From positions 10,960,752-11,024,751 of the forward strand of contig CM041548.1 in assembly GCA_023238725.1 (NCBI GenBank): 64,000 bases of DNA, given 5' to 3'. The notes under the pieces were generated by a model. The model searched no databases. It saw nothing but the letters and a program-made list of their open reading frames with translations, and was not told the DNA's origin. The stretch is from Scortum barcoo. Taxonomy: Eukaryota > Chordata > Actinopteri > Centrarchiformes > Terapontidae. A program made the position numbers and the translations under genes. Shown here in pieces: positions 38,737 to 63,903 of the stretch; positions within the stretch are counted from its first letter, which is position 1; every line of letters starts with the position of its first letter.

Positions 38737-40350
38737 ACCAAGTGTTGAAAGCTGCTGCCAAAACCAGCTCACAGCAGAAGTGGCACAATGGGAACTTCAA
38801 GATGTTGACAAGACAAATACTGCGTCCAAGCGAAGAGATGAGGGCTGAATTAGGCAATCAACTTCCTCCAGAGGGGTGAAGTGTGGGTGTGTGGGTGTGT
38901 GTGTGGGGGAGAGTTTTACTTTAGTTTATATGGTGCTACATGAAGTTTTGAAATGGCCACACAAATTAAAGCTCCACTCTACTGAAAACAAGTTTTTCTC
39001 TTGTTGCACTTTGAATGTTTGAGCTTTGCCGTGCAGGACGATGTTCAGACTCCAAGGCTGTTTTCACATTCGTCTGCTGTAGGAGGACAGTTTTCAGAGT
39101 CCACCTTGAAAGTGACGGGGGACAGGATGTACTGAGAAAGGACTTTTAAGTGAAGTATCTCAAACAAACATGTCTCGGGGGATCTTATATTTTCATTCCA
39201 GAAAAGGAGCTCTAGACTTATTTGTGAACTTGGAGGAGACAGTAGGAGCATGTTGCCCCAACAGAGAGAAATAAAGTACAAACAGCGCACATGGGGGAGT
39301 GTAACAAACATCTTGATTAACATTCAAACCTGCATCTGCATTTTAACTATTTTTGGTGCTCGCTTCCTTTTCTCTCAATGATTCAATGAGCCTCCTCCCT
39401 CCTCTTCTCCTGCCTCCTCCTCCTCAAAAGGATAAATCTGGATTAATCGGTAACGGAAGGTGTGGGCGTGCTATGGGGGGCGCGTGAAGAACGGCGTGGA
39501 TGGTTCCGGAGAGGAGGTGTGTGTGTGTGTGTGTTTGGAGAGAGAGAGAGAGAGGTGGTGGTGATGGTGGGGTGAGGGGGCTCGCGCATTCCTAATCAGC
39601 TTCCCTCCTCGCGATTCCCGATGACATCATTCCATCCAAGCCTCCGTTCGTGCACCGCATCGCCGTTAACTTCCCCGTTACCCCACCCACTTTTCGCAAT
39701 AAACACACACTGCCGCGCACACACACACACCTCCGGCTACAAGGGGAGGATGCCCCTGGACGGATTTCTGGCACCCGGACAATGATGCTGGACAATTACA
39801 CACACACACACACGTCCTACAGCGCGACTACCCGATAATAAAGTCTCTGAAGCCGCAGTACGACTGGAGCCTCTCAAATTAACGGCAGGATGTGAGCTGG
39901 TGAAACAGACACCACATACCGAGGCTCCGCACAAAGACCCGTAATCAAGCTCAATTAGAGATCACCCGCTAATTACCGACACACACACACGGGCACACAC
40001 ACGAACACGAGCCTCCTGACTCGAGGGGACACAGGCCACAATAAACCCCGACACTGAGACACAAAGGCTGGTGTGTGTGTGTGTGTGTAAAAGCAGGGGT
40101 GGGGGTGCACGGGAGTCACGGACGGCCGATAAGGGCTGATAAGTAGGTCGAGTGCAGGGTTTCCTACCGATCACCGACATCACTGTCTCATTAATGATAG
40201 CGCACGCATGCACACACACACACACACAGATGCGCCCCGGCTCGTGTGTGCACCAGAGCTCCCCCCGTTAACAAAGGATCGGCGGCTCGTGCTTACCGTA
40301 GCGGCGTGAGCAAGCAGCGCCGCGAGCGCCAGTAGCCAGGGCAGCTTCAT
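9598..40350 (-). CDS. sdc3: sdc3 - syndecan-3 (five coding exons, joined)
   Basis: Type I transmembrane proteoglycan that carries heparan sulfate, binds growth factors and matrix at the cell surface and links to PDZ adaptors and the cytoskeleton. Exons on the minus strand: 40297-40350, 16532-16625, 13369-14235, 11884-12073, 9598-9764. All splice sites are GT-AG and the phases agree (0,1,0,1) except that exon 3 is one base over (or two short). With that corrected the protein would be about 457 residues, close to human SDC3 (about 440). In order: signal peptide, acidic stretch with SGSGSG attachment site, Thr/Ser/Pro-rich ectodomain interrupted by a Glu/Arg-rich tract, GPSGDFEI, GSSAAQLPQKNILERKEVL juxtamembrane segment, GxxxG-containing membrane segment, RMKKKDEGSY (C1), a TLEEPKQATVTYQKP variable region that is SDC3-specific, and EEFYA (C2, PDZ ligand). 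The 23.7 kb intron 1 is also typical of the family. Confidence 0.97.
9765..11883 (-). other. sdc3: sdc3 intron 4
   Basis: Intron of 2.1 kb with GTACGG donor and CTCCTCAG acceptor. It carries a (TA)n/(CA)n tract at 10507-10524, A-rich sequence near 10620 and a dispersed teleost repeat at about 10720-11130. Confidence 0.85.
10720..11130. repeat. Dispersed teleost repeat (copy A)
   Basis: Contains phrases that I recognise from a very abundant fish interspersed repeat: AATTGCCATAAAATTTGGTG, CCCTCAGGATGGATCATAA, AACATGGTGAACATTATACC, TGCTAAACATTAG and GGCCTCACAGAGCTGCT. A shorter copy in the opposite orientation lies at about 17235-17440. Noncoding; element class not determined. Confidence 0.6.
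11884..12073 (-). CDS. sdc3: sdc3 exon 4: membrane-proximal ectodomain
   Basis: Acceptor TGTCTCAG, donor GTACGG; 190 bases, phase 0 to phase 1. Encodes EANNDVGAAGPSGDFEIRDD through SSAAQLPQKNILERKEVLI. GPSGDFEI is the conserved membrane-proximal SGD glycosaminoglycan site of syndecan-3. The LPQKNILERKEVL segment next to the membrane is strongly conserved in the family and is where shedding proteases act in syndecans. Confidence 0.95.
12074..13368 (-). other. sdc3: sdc3 intron 3
   Basis: Intron of 1.3 kb, GTGAGA donor. I find nothing in it beyond AT-rich sequence; ORFs at 12129-12368 do not look coding. Confidence 0.85.
13369..14235 (-). CDS. sdc3: sdc3 exon 3: Thr/Ser/Pro-rich ectodomain with Glu/Arg tract and frame conflict
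   Basis: Acceptor TTCTCCAG at 14236, donor GTGAGA below 13369. The 5' part, in phase with exon 2, reads FPEIRMRPTSVGVSFTTEEP and is Thr/Ser/Pro-rich. The 3' part, in phase with exon 4, reads TTAAPRSPAAVPVVTTNPAI and ends PLQPTTSQ. These two frames differ. They meet in a GA-repeat tract (13766-14041) that encodes about 92 Glu/Arg-rich residues in any frame. The exon is 867 bases; phase 1 in and phase 0 out need 3n+2. So one GA unit appears missing (or two gained), somewhere between about 13800 and 13885. As read, translation would stop at 13784 and give a protein of about 199 residues without a membrane anchor. The mucin-like parts are expected in syndecan-3; the charged tract is not. Confidence 0.9.
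13766..14041 (-). repeat. sdc3: GA/CT microsatellite inside sdc3 coding sequence
   Basis: Imperfect GA repeat on the coding strand with interruptions (AAG, GAGCTGGAG, GCAAGAGAAGCAG). It encodes RERELERER-type sequence. Pure GA stretches lie at about 13820-13840 and 13847-13880. The long plus-strand ORFs of Ser/Leu repeats across it are artefacts of the complementary CT repeat. Confidence 0.9.
14236..16531 (-). other. sdc3: sdc3 intron 2
   Basis: Intron of 2.3 kb. Donor GTAAGT directly follows exon 2, and a (TG)n tract on the transcribed strand lies 23 bases downstream of the donor (16469-16509). No exon or named repeat found in the rest. Confidence 0.85.
16469..16509. repeat. (CA)n microsatellite, UG repeat next to sdc3 exon 2 donor
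   Basis: About 41 bases of CA on the plus strand, read as UG in the sdc3 pre-mRNA just downstream of the exon 2 splice donor. Confidence 0.95.
16532..16625 (-). CDS. sdc3: sdc3 exon 2: N-terminal glycosaminoglycan-attachment exon
   Basis: Acceptor CTCTTTCAG, donor GTAAGT; 94 bases, phase 0 to phase 1. Encodes GQTWSPPIDDEGSTRDEFYD followed by DEDLYSGSGSG. The acidic residues followed by SGSGSG are the classic heparan sulfate attachment cluster of syndecans. A second SG within EGSGD, which I recall just upstream in mammals, is EGSTRD here, so one attachment site appears absent. Confidence 0.95.
17235..17640. repeat. Dispersed teleost repeats (copy A inverted, plus a second family)
   Basis: The first part (to about 17440) reads AGTTTCATGGTAATCCATCT, AGTTGCTGAGACATTTCACC and ATGTCATGGCTATCCCTCCA, the reverse-complement counterpart of the repeat at 10720-11130. 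The second part (17490-17640) has CACATTTGAGAAGTTGT and AAATGACTTCAATGACC, phrases of another common fish repeat also seen at 33480-33990. Confidence 0.5.
18860..19025. repeat. Dispersed teleost repeat, second copy
   Basis: Diverged copy of the 3' end of the repeat at 2270-2925 (shared AAAGGAGCTCAATAG / TTCTTCCATCACTG end). Noncoding. Confidence 0.45.
20398..20438. repeat. (TG)n microsatellite
   Basis: Uninterrupted TG repeat of about 41 bases in sdc3 intron 1. Confidence 0.95.
26422..26458. repeat. (CA)n microsatellite
   Basis: Uninterrupted CA repeat of about 37 bases in sdc3 intron 1. Confidence 0.95.
28890..29085. repeat. Dispersed teleost repeat with GC-rich middle
   Basis: The left edge (ACTTTGGGAAATGTGCTTAT then TTGCTTTCTCGTTCAAC) and right edge (CCCAAAATGTTGAACTGTTC then CTTTAAA) are those of a common fish interspersed repeat. 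The centre (about 28930-29040) is GC-rich and unlike the copies I remember. Confidence 0.5.
33480..33990. repeat. Dispersed teleost repeats (two partial copies)
   Basis: Phrases GAGAATGTTTGGCTGCTTTT, GTCTGACAAAAG, AGGAAATATTCACATTTTAG, AAAAATGACTTTAAGATTAA and TTTTCAGTCGACC are typical of a repeat family whose members end in alternating ATTAATCGATTA-type sequence. Probably two partial, diverged copies. Confidence 0.45.
35655..35720. repeat. (TG)n microsatellite
   Basis: TG repeat interrupted by two CACG units, about 65 bases, in sdc3 intron 1. Confidence 0.9.
38685..38734. repeat. (TG)n microsatellite
   Basis: Uninterrupted TG repeat of about 50 bases in sdc3 intron 1. Confidence 0.95.
40297..40350 (-). 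CDS. sdc3: sdc3 exon 1: signal peptide
   Basis: ATG at 40350 in a strong Kozak context (A at -3: GACCATGA) opens MKLPWLLALAALLAHAAT, a short basic start followed by a Leu/Ala-rich hydrophobic core, a typical signal peptide. The exon ends in phase 0 before a GTAAGC donor. An in-frame GTG at 40398 is not used as a start in vertebrates, so the ATG was chosen. The flanking sequence is GC- and CpG-rich, fitting a promoter-proximal exon. Confidence 0.93.
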
Positions 40351-40720
40351 GGTCGGGGTTCCGCGGGCACAGCGTCCCGGTGCCGCCGCTGCCTTCACGG
40401 GGTTCGGGGGGGCGCTGCTGCTGGTAGCGGTGTGGGGGAGTAAGGGGGGGAAAGAGGGGGAGGACGGAAAAAAAAGGCTGCTGCTCGTCGGTGTCTCGGT
40501 AGTCTGTCCAACTTCAGAGCGCGCCGCCCGTCCGCGCGACCATCCGTCCTCTTCCAGTCGGGCTGTTTAATCCAAGGCTTCACGCGCAGCTTCTGCCAGC
40601 CTCGCGCGCCGCTGCAGGTCCCGGTCACCGGTGGAGCGATGAGATTACCGCGAGGCCTCTTCACCGTGTGCTCCTCTGAGTGTTTGTGCTCGCGACCGGA
40701 TAGATTTACTACCGGGAGAC
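40351..40720 (-). promoter_or_regulatory. sdc3: GC-rich 5' UTR / promoter region of sdc3
   Basis: CpG-dense sequence directly upstream of the sdc3 ATG, unlike the AT-rich surroundings. No TATA box seen. The transcription start probably lies within it, but the position cannot be fixed. Confidence 0.5.
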
Positions 40721-40734
40721 GCCAGACCTCCTCC

Positions 40735-41284
40735 TCTCTCTCTCTTTAGACACACACACACAGGCTCTCTCTCTCTCTCTGAACACACAGACACACACTC
40801 AGGCTCTCTCTCTCTCTTTAGACACACACACACTCAGGCTCTCTCTCTCTCTTTAGACACACACACACTCAGGCTCTCTCTCTCTCTTTAGACACACACA
40901 CACACACTCAGGCTCTCTCTCTCTCTTTAGACCTCTCTCTCCTGCACACACACACACTCAGGCTCTCTCTCTCTTTAGACACACACACACACTCAGGCTC
41001 TCTCTCTCTCTCTTTAGACACACACACACACTCAGGCTGCTCTCTCTCTCTCTTTAGACACACACACACACTCAGGCTGCTCTCTCTCTCTCTTTAGACA
41101 CACACACACTCACACACACACACACTTCAGGCACACACACACACTCAGGCTCTCTCTCTCTTTAGACACACACACACACTCAGGCTGCTCTCTCTCTCTT
41201 TAGACACACACACACACACACACACACACACTCAGGCTCTCTCTCTCTTTAGACACACACACACTCAGGCTCTCTCTCTCTTTA

Positions 41285-41317
<33 letters not shown>

Positions 41318-41345
41318 AGGCTCCCCCTCCTCTCTCTCTCTCTCT
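40735..41345. repeat. Compound CT/CA minisatellite upstream of sdc3
   Basis: About 13 tandem copies of a unit of roughly 32-45 bases: TTTAGAC, then (AC)4-12, then ACTCAGGCT, then (CT)4-8, returning to TTTAGAC. Thirteen TTTAGAC words occur between 40745 and 41286. Units differ in CA and CT run lengths and a few carry an extra GCTGCT. The array starts about 390 bases upstream of the sdc3 ATG. Confidence 0.92.
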
Positions 41346-42600
41346 CTCCCTCTCCGTTGAGGGCAGGATGTTCCGTATGGCGACGCTGCTTGGCCTGGGA
41401 GTCTGGCAGAAGGAGTGGTGTGTGTGTGTGTGTGTTTTAAGAGATGTGTGTGTGTGTGTGTGTGTGTGGGGTTTAGGGTCTCCTCCGCATGAGCAAGAAC
41501 GAGGATGCCCCCTGCAGCTCGTTCAGGCACCCGCAGCAGCTCCCTTTAAACACACACACACACACACAGTACACCTGCGGGTTCATGGCTGCTCGCAGGT
41601 CGTGTCTTTTTGTCTCGCGCTCAGGTGTTTCCGGCTGGTTGCGCGCCATTAGCGCACAGTTTCAACGGTCAGCCCAGGTGATGGGCTGCTATTGGCTGAG
41701 CCGCGGTCTCTCGTGGCTTCGCACCTGTGCCTACGTCACGATAATTAAATATGTATCGCTGCCGATCTAACTGTAGCCTACTTGTGTCGCCTAGCAACCG
41801 CGGGTGTGACTAACCTTTACTCAAAGCGAAACTGAGCGGCGCGAAAATGAAGCTTAATGATTGATTAAAGGCATCAAATGCGATTAGAAACATGACTGAA
41901 TCCTGCTCACACCTTAAATTCACTGACGCATGTTCAGTCATGCTAGTTCATCAGCTAACTGGCCACTGTTCAACAAAAGTAGCAGGTGAATTCATATTTG
42001 CTATAAAGTTTTTTCAGTTTTGTTTTGCAGAAGAAGCTCATGAGAAGCTCTTGAAAGCCCCCTGGGAAAAAGCTAGAATTGGACCTTTAGTCAATCAGCT
42101 AAATGTTTTCCAAGCAGGTGATGTTACAGCTCCAACGCTAGAAAAGAAGCTGATATCTCATCAGTTAAGAACAGCCTAATGCCTGTTTTCATGAACAGTT
42201 TTATATTTGAAATCTATGTGATGAAAATGCTTCACAAATTTATTTTTTATACTTTTACTTTCTGTTTTATTGTGTGCTGATGTTTCATAAAACCAACCCA
42301 TTAGGTATCTCAACACCACCTCACATGATAAATATGAGGGTGCCCACTTTTTACCTGGTTGGTGATCCATTAAACAACAGCCTATAGGCCCAGCAAGCCT
42401 CCCACAACCTAAGCTTACAGTACTGTTCACGTGGTTTAAAATCACTCCAGGTAACACACCCTCACGTCTTCAGGTTTTATTATCCGCTTTAAGAAATCAA
42501 CAAAGCCACAGGATTAGTGCCACCAATTTCACACCCGACAGTTTTTCAAAGTAACATCCTGGCTGTCTCTGTTTGGGCACAGCATGCTCCAAACAAGCTG
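41346..42600. other. Intergenic region between sdc3 and pum1
   Basis: The left part (41350-41830) is moderately CpG-rich and contains TG/CA tracts. The right part is AT-rich. A plus-strand ORF of 95 codons at 41892-42179 has no recognisable features. Extra AATAAA signals for minus-strand transcripts lie at 42476-42481 and about 42238-42270. Confidence 0.5.
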
Positions 42601-42616
42601 GACAGGTAAGGACAGG

Positions 42617-42632
42617 TTTATTTTATTTTATT
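42617..42632 (-). terminator. pum1: Candidate pum1 polyadenylation signals
   Basis: Three overlapping AATAAA hexamers for a minus-strand transcript (plus strand TTTATTTTATTTTATT). They lie about 2.3 kb below the pum1 stop codon. A shorter 3' UTR ending near 43260 with a non-canonical signal is also possible. Confidence 0.35.
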
Positions 42633-44891
42633 AGATACAAGAGGAAAACCGCAAGAGTGATGTTGTGTTTTCACAGGAGATCTGCTCAACACTGCAGTGT
42701 AGTCTGATAATCTCTTTTTGGGTCATTTGTCATGTCAGAAGTATAACTACCAAGGTATTAGGCTTTTGTGTGGATGTACTGTTTTGTTCTCTCGTCAAAC
42801 AACAGCAGCCTTTCACTTCTGTCTGGAGTGATGATGTGAATGCTTTAAATAATTATCTGGACAAATACTTTTTTAGTCAGAGTAATGGCCACTAATATAG
42901 ATTCATGACTAAAACTTAAGTTATTCCTTACTGGGAGTTATTACTGTAACTGATCAACGCTGCTGGTTGTCACTGCCACGCCATGCTCAGATGGCAGCCT
43001 TATTAATCAGCCACATTTAGGAAGAAACTAGAGCATCAGGAGCAAGTTCCCCTGGTCTCATCTCTGACTCATACCGTGTGTAGTCGCAGTCGTATCACTG
43101 CAGACATCAATTCAGATGGCTGGAACAGAAACTGACACGTATCCTCTTTTTTTTCCATGGCAGACACTTAAAACAGGCAAGAAAAACACCAGTTTGTCTG
43201 CTCCGTCCCTTCATCATGCATGAGTGCATGAAACATACAATGAAGCACACTTGAGACAGTTAAATTTTCAAAGTTTTTTTTGTTCAGTTTGGTTTCAAAA
43301 TAAAGATCACACAATTGTTTAGAGACAATCTACAACAGGAGTTACAAAAAATAGTTGCCCAGGCCAATAAGCATACACAGGTTCTGTTAACTATACACAT
43401 ATGGTTACAGGTGTGCTCGTAGTAAATATACACAAGGCTGCTCCAAATGTACACCGCACTGTGGCGGGCTGCCTCTCTCACCCAAAAGGACATAGACAGT
43501 ATGATACAGCACTTACAGCACTAGAGAAATGCCAAAAAACACAAGAATCTCCTCTGTACAATCCATGGGTTTACCCCTCTGAAAACAGTCATGGGTAACT
43601 GAGGGGTTTGAGGGGGAGGGTGTTTAAATGAGTAAAAGTTATTTCTCCCACCCAGCCAGTATACCCATACACATGACATTTCATGGGGTAAAGCATTCCT
43701 ATAAAAAGATCTTTAAAAAAAAAGGTCAAAAAAAACAAAACCTTCAACAGAAGAAACCAGAAGACACCACTAAGTCTAACATAACATGTCCAATTGGGGG
43801 TCAGTGGGAGATCGACGTCTTAAGTTAAGCAGTGACAAGATAAAGATAAAACCAAGCGTGGCGAATCTTTGTACAAGTACTACGCTGTATAGAAAGGGCT
43901 TTTCAAAACAAAAATTTGATATTACAATTTACAATATACAACAACTCATATGTCACAACCAAGGAGGTGAGAATATACACTGAAATGCACAGTTTTTTTT
44001 TTTCCTAAGATTTTTTTTTTCCAGAGTGAGCTTTTTCTCTTTTTTCTTCTCATACCAAAAAGGGTGGTAAAGCACTTTTACATTACAAGGGTTTACAAAT
44101 GTACAATTATACAGTCAGAAGTATGTGGTCACTACTAGGATACATTATAGATACAGATTCAACATCAAAAACCAGAAAAACTACAAAGTTTTATATATAT
44201 ATTTATATATATATGCAAAGGTCTACACCAAGTATACACGTTATATTTATAGAAGCAAGACCAGAAAACGAATCTCCCATGCTAAATGATCTGTCTGCTG
44301 GTTAGCTGATGGCGTGTGTGTGTGTGTGTGTGTGTTCATCTATGATTCTGTGACGTCAGACAAATTAAATACTCGATCCATCTCTTAGTGGTAAATAGCT
44401 AGGATGGGAAGAGAGGGGGAGAGGACACTAGGATTGTGTGTGCAGCAGTAGCAAAAAGTGAAATGATTTTTGAGTTCATCAGAAAAGAAGAAACGAAAGG
44501 AAAGAAAAAAAAAAAAAGAGGGAGTGAAGTGATGAGCGAAACAGGTCTCACCTCTCTCCACTCCCTACCCACCTTCCCTCCCCCAGTTCAGAAGGCTCTG
44601 GGCTCGGGTGGAGGAGGGGCAACAAAATCTGACAAAAACTAAGGCTGCCTGTAGCAACAGGCTCCTCCCGAAGGGTTGTCATGGAAACTAGGGTACAAGG
44701 TACTCAACGTCCTTGGTGAGCAGGATTTGGGGAAGGGGGTTGGGTGGGCATGATGCCTCCTGAAGGGTCATATGAGGGAGCAGGAGGGTGGGGCTGGGAG
44801 ACATAACAGCATTAGGAGGGTGAGTTGAAGGGTGATGGGGAGGTGGTAGACATGATGATTTCAGGCTGGAGGGGAGGGAGGGGGAATCGGT
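42633..44891 (-). other. pum1: Probable pum1 3' UTR
   Basis: Sequence downstream of the pum1 stop codon with no exon signals. It includes a (TA)-rich stretch at 44192-44214, a (GT)n tract at 44313-44335 and a polypyrimidine stretch on the RNA strand around 44480-44520. I looked for UGUANAUA Pumilio sites that would suggest autoregulation and did not find a clear one. Extent inferred from the candidate poly(A) signals. Confidence 0.45.
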
Positions 44892-60935
<16,044 letters not shown>

Positions 60936-61249
60936 TCCACCACAGCCTGTCAGGAGAGAAAACGCATCAGTCACGTGCAAACCACGGCACGCTGAGACAA
61001 AATAAAATACTCAATAAATTCTGACCAGTTAAACAGAGTTCATTATGGATACCCCACGCTCAGTTGCTTCACATCACTTTATTGTGTACGCCTACCTAAA
61101 ATGATTGTAGTCTAATAAAACTCCCCTGTGATAACTCTATAGTAAAAACTCTTTGTGAATGTTCAATAAGCAGTAACAATTTAAAAGGCACATCTGCTTC
61201 ATTTAAATAACCAAGAACAGAGAAAACACAAGAAACACCTTTCAGCATA

Positions 61250-61445
61250 ACGCAGTACAATTCAATAGCGACACAAAAGTACAGCCTACAAAATAACCAT
61301 AAAGTTAAATCAACACCCCTCTATGACTGTTTCAACCACAAATCAGCATTGTAGTACATGTAGGGTTTATTGTAGGGTTGTTGTAATGACTAAGTTTAGT
61401 TGTACCTAATAAAGTGCCAACTCAGTCTAGCTTTCAGCATGCAAA
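61250..61445. repeat. Dispersed teleost repeat (first of two copies in intron)
   Basis: Ends in TTGTACCTAATAAAGTGCCA, the right end of a common fish repeat. It shares several blocks, such as ACCATAAA, AACACCCCTC and GTACCTAATAAA, with the copy at 62765-62935. Confidence 0.5.
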
Positions 61446-62764
61446 CCTCTGTTGAAAGAATATAAATTAGAGTGAGAAGCAAGTTGGACTGATAAACCTT
61501 TATAACTTTTTGCCACAATAACACATGCAACAACAACTTTTGTGAACTCCCTTTGCCCGTCTGCAGCTTATGCTGTACTTGGTAATGTTCAGGGCAATTT
61601 CATTATGACAGAGACAAGCTATGGTCCATGTTCTACAACCCAACTCATTAAAAACAGACAAAAAGTGGAATAAAACAAATGGGTCGTCTAATCATTTTCC
61701 TATGCCAAATGGTTTATGAGAAAAGTTCAGAGTCAGTGTTGCTGTTCTATCAATACCTCAAAGCAGCAGTCCAACACGAACGAAAACAATACACACCGTA
61801 ATCTCATGTAAATGGGCCAATATCTGTATGCATGTCATTTTAGAATAGAAACGGGCTTCCAATGTTCAACAACAAGCTATGCAAAACATTGTGGCTTGAA
61901 CCAGTTTTAATGTCAAACTACATTGAGGTCTCAGTGTAGTTCATAAACCTTGCTAAATTAAATGCAGTCTATTATAATCGCACTGTGATGAAAAATATGT
62001 TTATGAAGGTCAATGTGCGTTTCTTATATATTGTCTACCCAATTTATATCAGTGAGGGAATGACTAAATATTAAAGTTTATAGTTTGCAGCCACATAGCA
62101 GACAGCACTGATATTAACTATAAATTAGGCCTGACAATTTTGGAGCAAAGTAGCAACCTGCCATTAAAGCTACTTAATTGCAGATAATCAGAACAAGATC
62201 AACAGTTGTCTGCAGTCAGCAAACTTTACTGGACTGCTCTATGTGGCTAGAACCTCCAGTGAAATGGGCCACAGAGATAATATGTTACCCACACTGTGGT
62301 GAAGTTTGGATGTTAAGCCCATTCAAAGAGAAATGAGACACTAATTCAAGTGATCTGGATATTAGTCACAAGGTGGTTTCCCTCCACTGGTTCAAGGTGT
62401 TATATCTCCAGAAAGGTGGTTGTACTAAAAACCTTTATATGTGTGACTTCAGGTGGGATGTGGCTGCAGATCACTGTTACCTTTAACAGAGGAATTGAGC
62501 CATGCCTCATACATTTAAGAGTACATACTGCTCATTTATTAAGTATGCAGAGTTATAAAATAAATGCAGTCTAAAACAAACCTACAACAAATCCAATCTT
62601 CATTCATTCTACAATGTTCAGTTTGGGTGAAAATAGTTCCAGAGAGGCGTGACTTTATGGTCATTGTGCAGGCTGTGGTTTGTGGTCCCGTTGAATTACA
62701 CTGTCTTTGATATATTTCCCTGATCCATTTATATTAGCGGGGTCAGATTAAATATTAGAAACGC

Positions 62765-62935
62765 CTCTGAGTGTAACACAATACAGCTCAACTATACCTC
62801 AAACCACATCCTCAAAAATGACCATAAAAGGTGAATAAACACCTCCATAAAACTATATTAACTGTTATTAATTGTATTAAACTGCATAAGTTTATGTGCT
62901 AGGTGTACCTAATAAACTGTCAACTGGTTCATTGT
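62765..62935. repeat. Dispersed teleost repeat (second copy in intron)
   Basis: Ends in GTGCTAGGTGTACCTAATAA then ACTGTCAACTGG. Same family and same orientation as the copy at 61250-61445. Confidence 0.5.
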
Positions 62936-63903
62936 GTAAATTAAGGCTATTTATGTCATATTAGTATGTTTGTACAAAAGAGAGTTTTTTGTCAAAAACA
63001 AAAAAAAATGCAGACACACTGGTGGTGCTTACTTTGAAAAGGTCAGAGGGGGGCCCTTAACCCGGGTGTATGGGTGGTGGGCAGATTGTTATTGTGTGAG
63101 CAATGATATAGAAATATGCAATGTGCAGTCTGCTTGGTGGTCAACTTTGGGCGCAACAAGCCTCAGAAGGGATATAATTTGTATTTTACAACCTCTCCTT
63201 AGCCAACAAGCTCTAATCTCTGTTAAAATTACCAGTTTCACATTAGTGTCCCTACAGGCCATGAGGAAATTACAAGCGGGTTCCTTCTACACTGAGCTAT
63301 ATACAGTAATTAACTTTGCCAGAGTCTGTGTGTGTGACACTGTGAATCTTCAAACGCACGCAGCCTTCCCTCAAGTCTGCAGAAACCACCGTGCAACACA
63401 CACCTCCTCCATGGAGGCAAGAAAATACATGAAAATATATGAGCTTGAGCAGCCCCAGCAGATAAAAACAAACACCAGTCTGCCAAGTGATCGTGCTCTC
63501 ATGCTCCACTCTTCATTGAGGAAATGTTGGCTCTTTATTCCTCTGCTATCAGGTACAGAAACACCCGGAAATCCACAGCGCCGTGATCCGGAGAGAGGCG
63601 CCTGTTTTAGCCACAAGTTGAAGTTAGCACACGGAAACGGGCGCCGTGCTGCTCTCCACCAAACTGGGTTAATCATTATTCAATACCGGGGATCAATCCA
63701 CCGCATACCGGGCACAGACAGGGGTGTGACAATACCGAGACCTGCAGCTGGCGTGAGATAACGTCGGGCTGCTTCAGCACACACACCAAACATTTCCCCT
63801 CCTGACAGACGTGACACATCAAAACGAAAACGGGAGTCGTGTGGCGGAGACAGCCGTCGCAGTTTACCGGGACGTCCGCTCGCATGCACCCGTGTCCACT
63901 CAC

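Larger units (their letters stand above)
16626..40296 (-). other. sdc3: sdc3 intron 1 (23.7 kb)
   Basis: Very long first intron, as in other vertebrate SDC3 genes. Donor GTAAGC, acceptor CTCTTTCAG. It holds dispersed repeats (about 17235-17640, 18860-19020, 28890-29085, 33480-33990), many CA/TG microsatellites and unique sequence that could contain enhancers. I find no exon, tRNA or embedded gene. The ORFs here are short or built on simple repeats. Confidence 0.85.
60947..63903 (-). other. pum1: pum1 intron 1 (noncoding first intron)
   Basis: About 3 kb between the coding exon acceptor and a candidate donor at 63903. Contains two diverged copies of a dispersed repeat (61250-61445 and 62765-62935). 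CpG density rises after 63540. Confidence 0.6.

Noticed and set aside
40351..40398. Upstream extension of sdc3 exon 1 from position 40398
   Set aside because: That start is GTG; the ATG at 40350 has a strong Kozak context and gives a normal signal peptide.
40735..41345. Regularly spaced repeats resembling a CRISPR array
   Set aside because: The units are low-complexity CT/CA with variable lengths and no unique spacers, in a vertebrate genome.
41892..42179. 95-codon plus-strand ORF between sdc3 and pum1
   Set aside because: No recognisable domain, no promoter or splice context, and the length is within chance expectation.
43260..44890. Pumilio response elements (UGUANAUA) in the pum1 3' UTR as a sign of autoregulation
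   Set aside because: I scanned for the complementary plus-strand pattern and found no clear match.
62970..63257. Extended 263-codon plus-strand ORF starting at 62970
   Set aside because: The first codon is TTG; the first ATG is at 63258, and the upstream part has repeat-derived sequence and no coding features.
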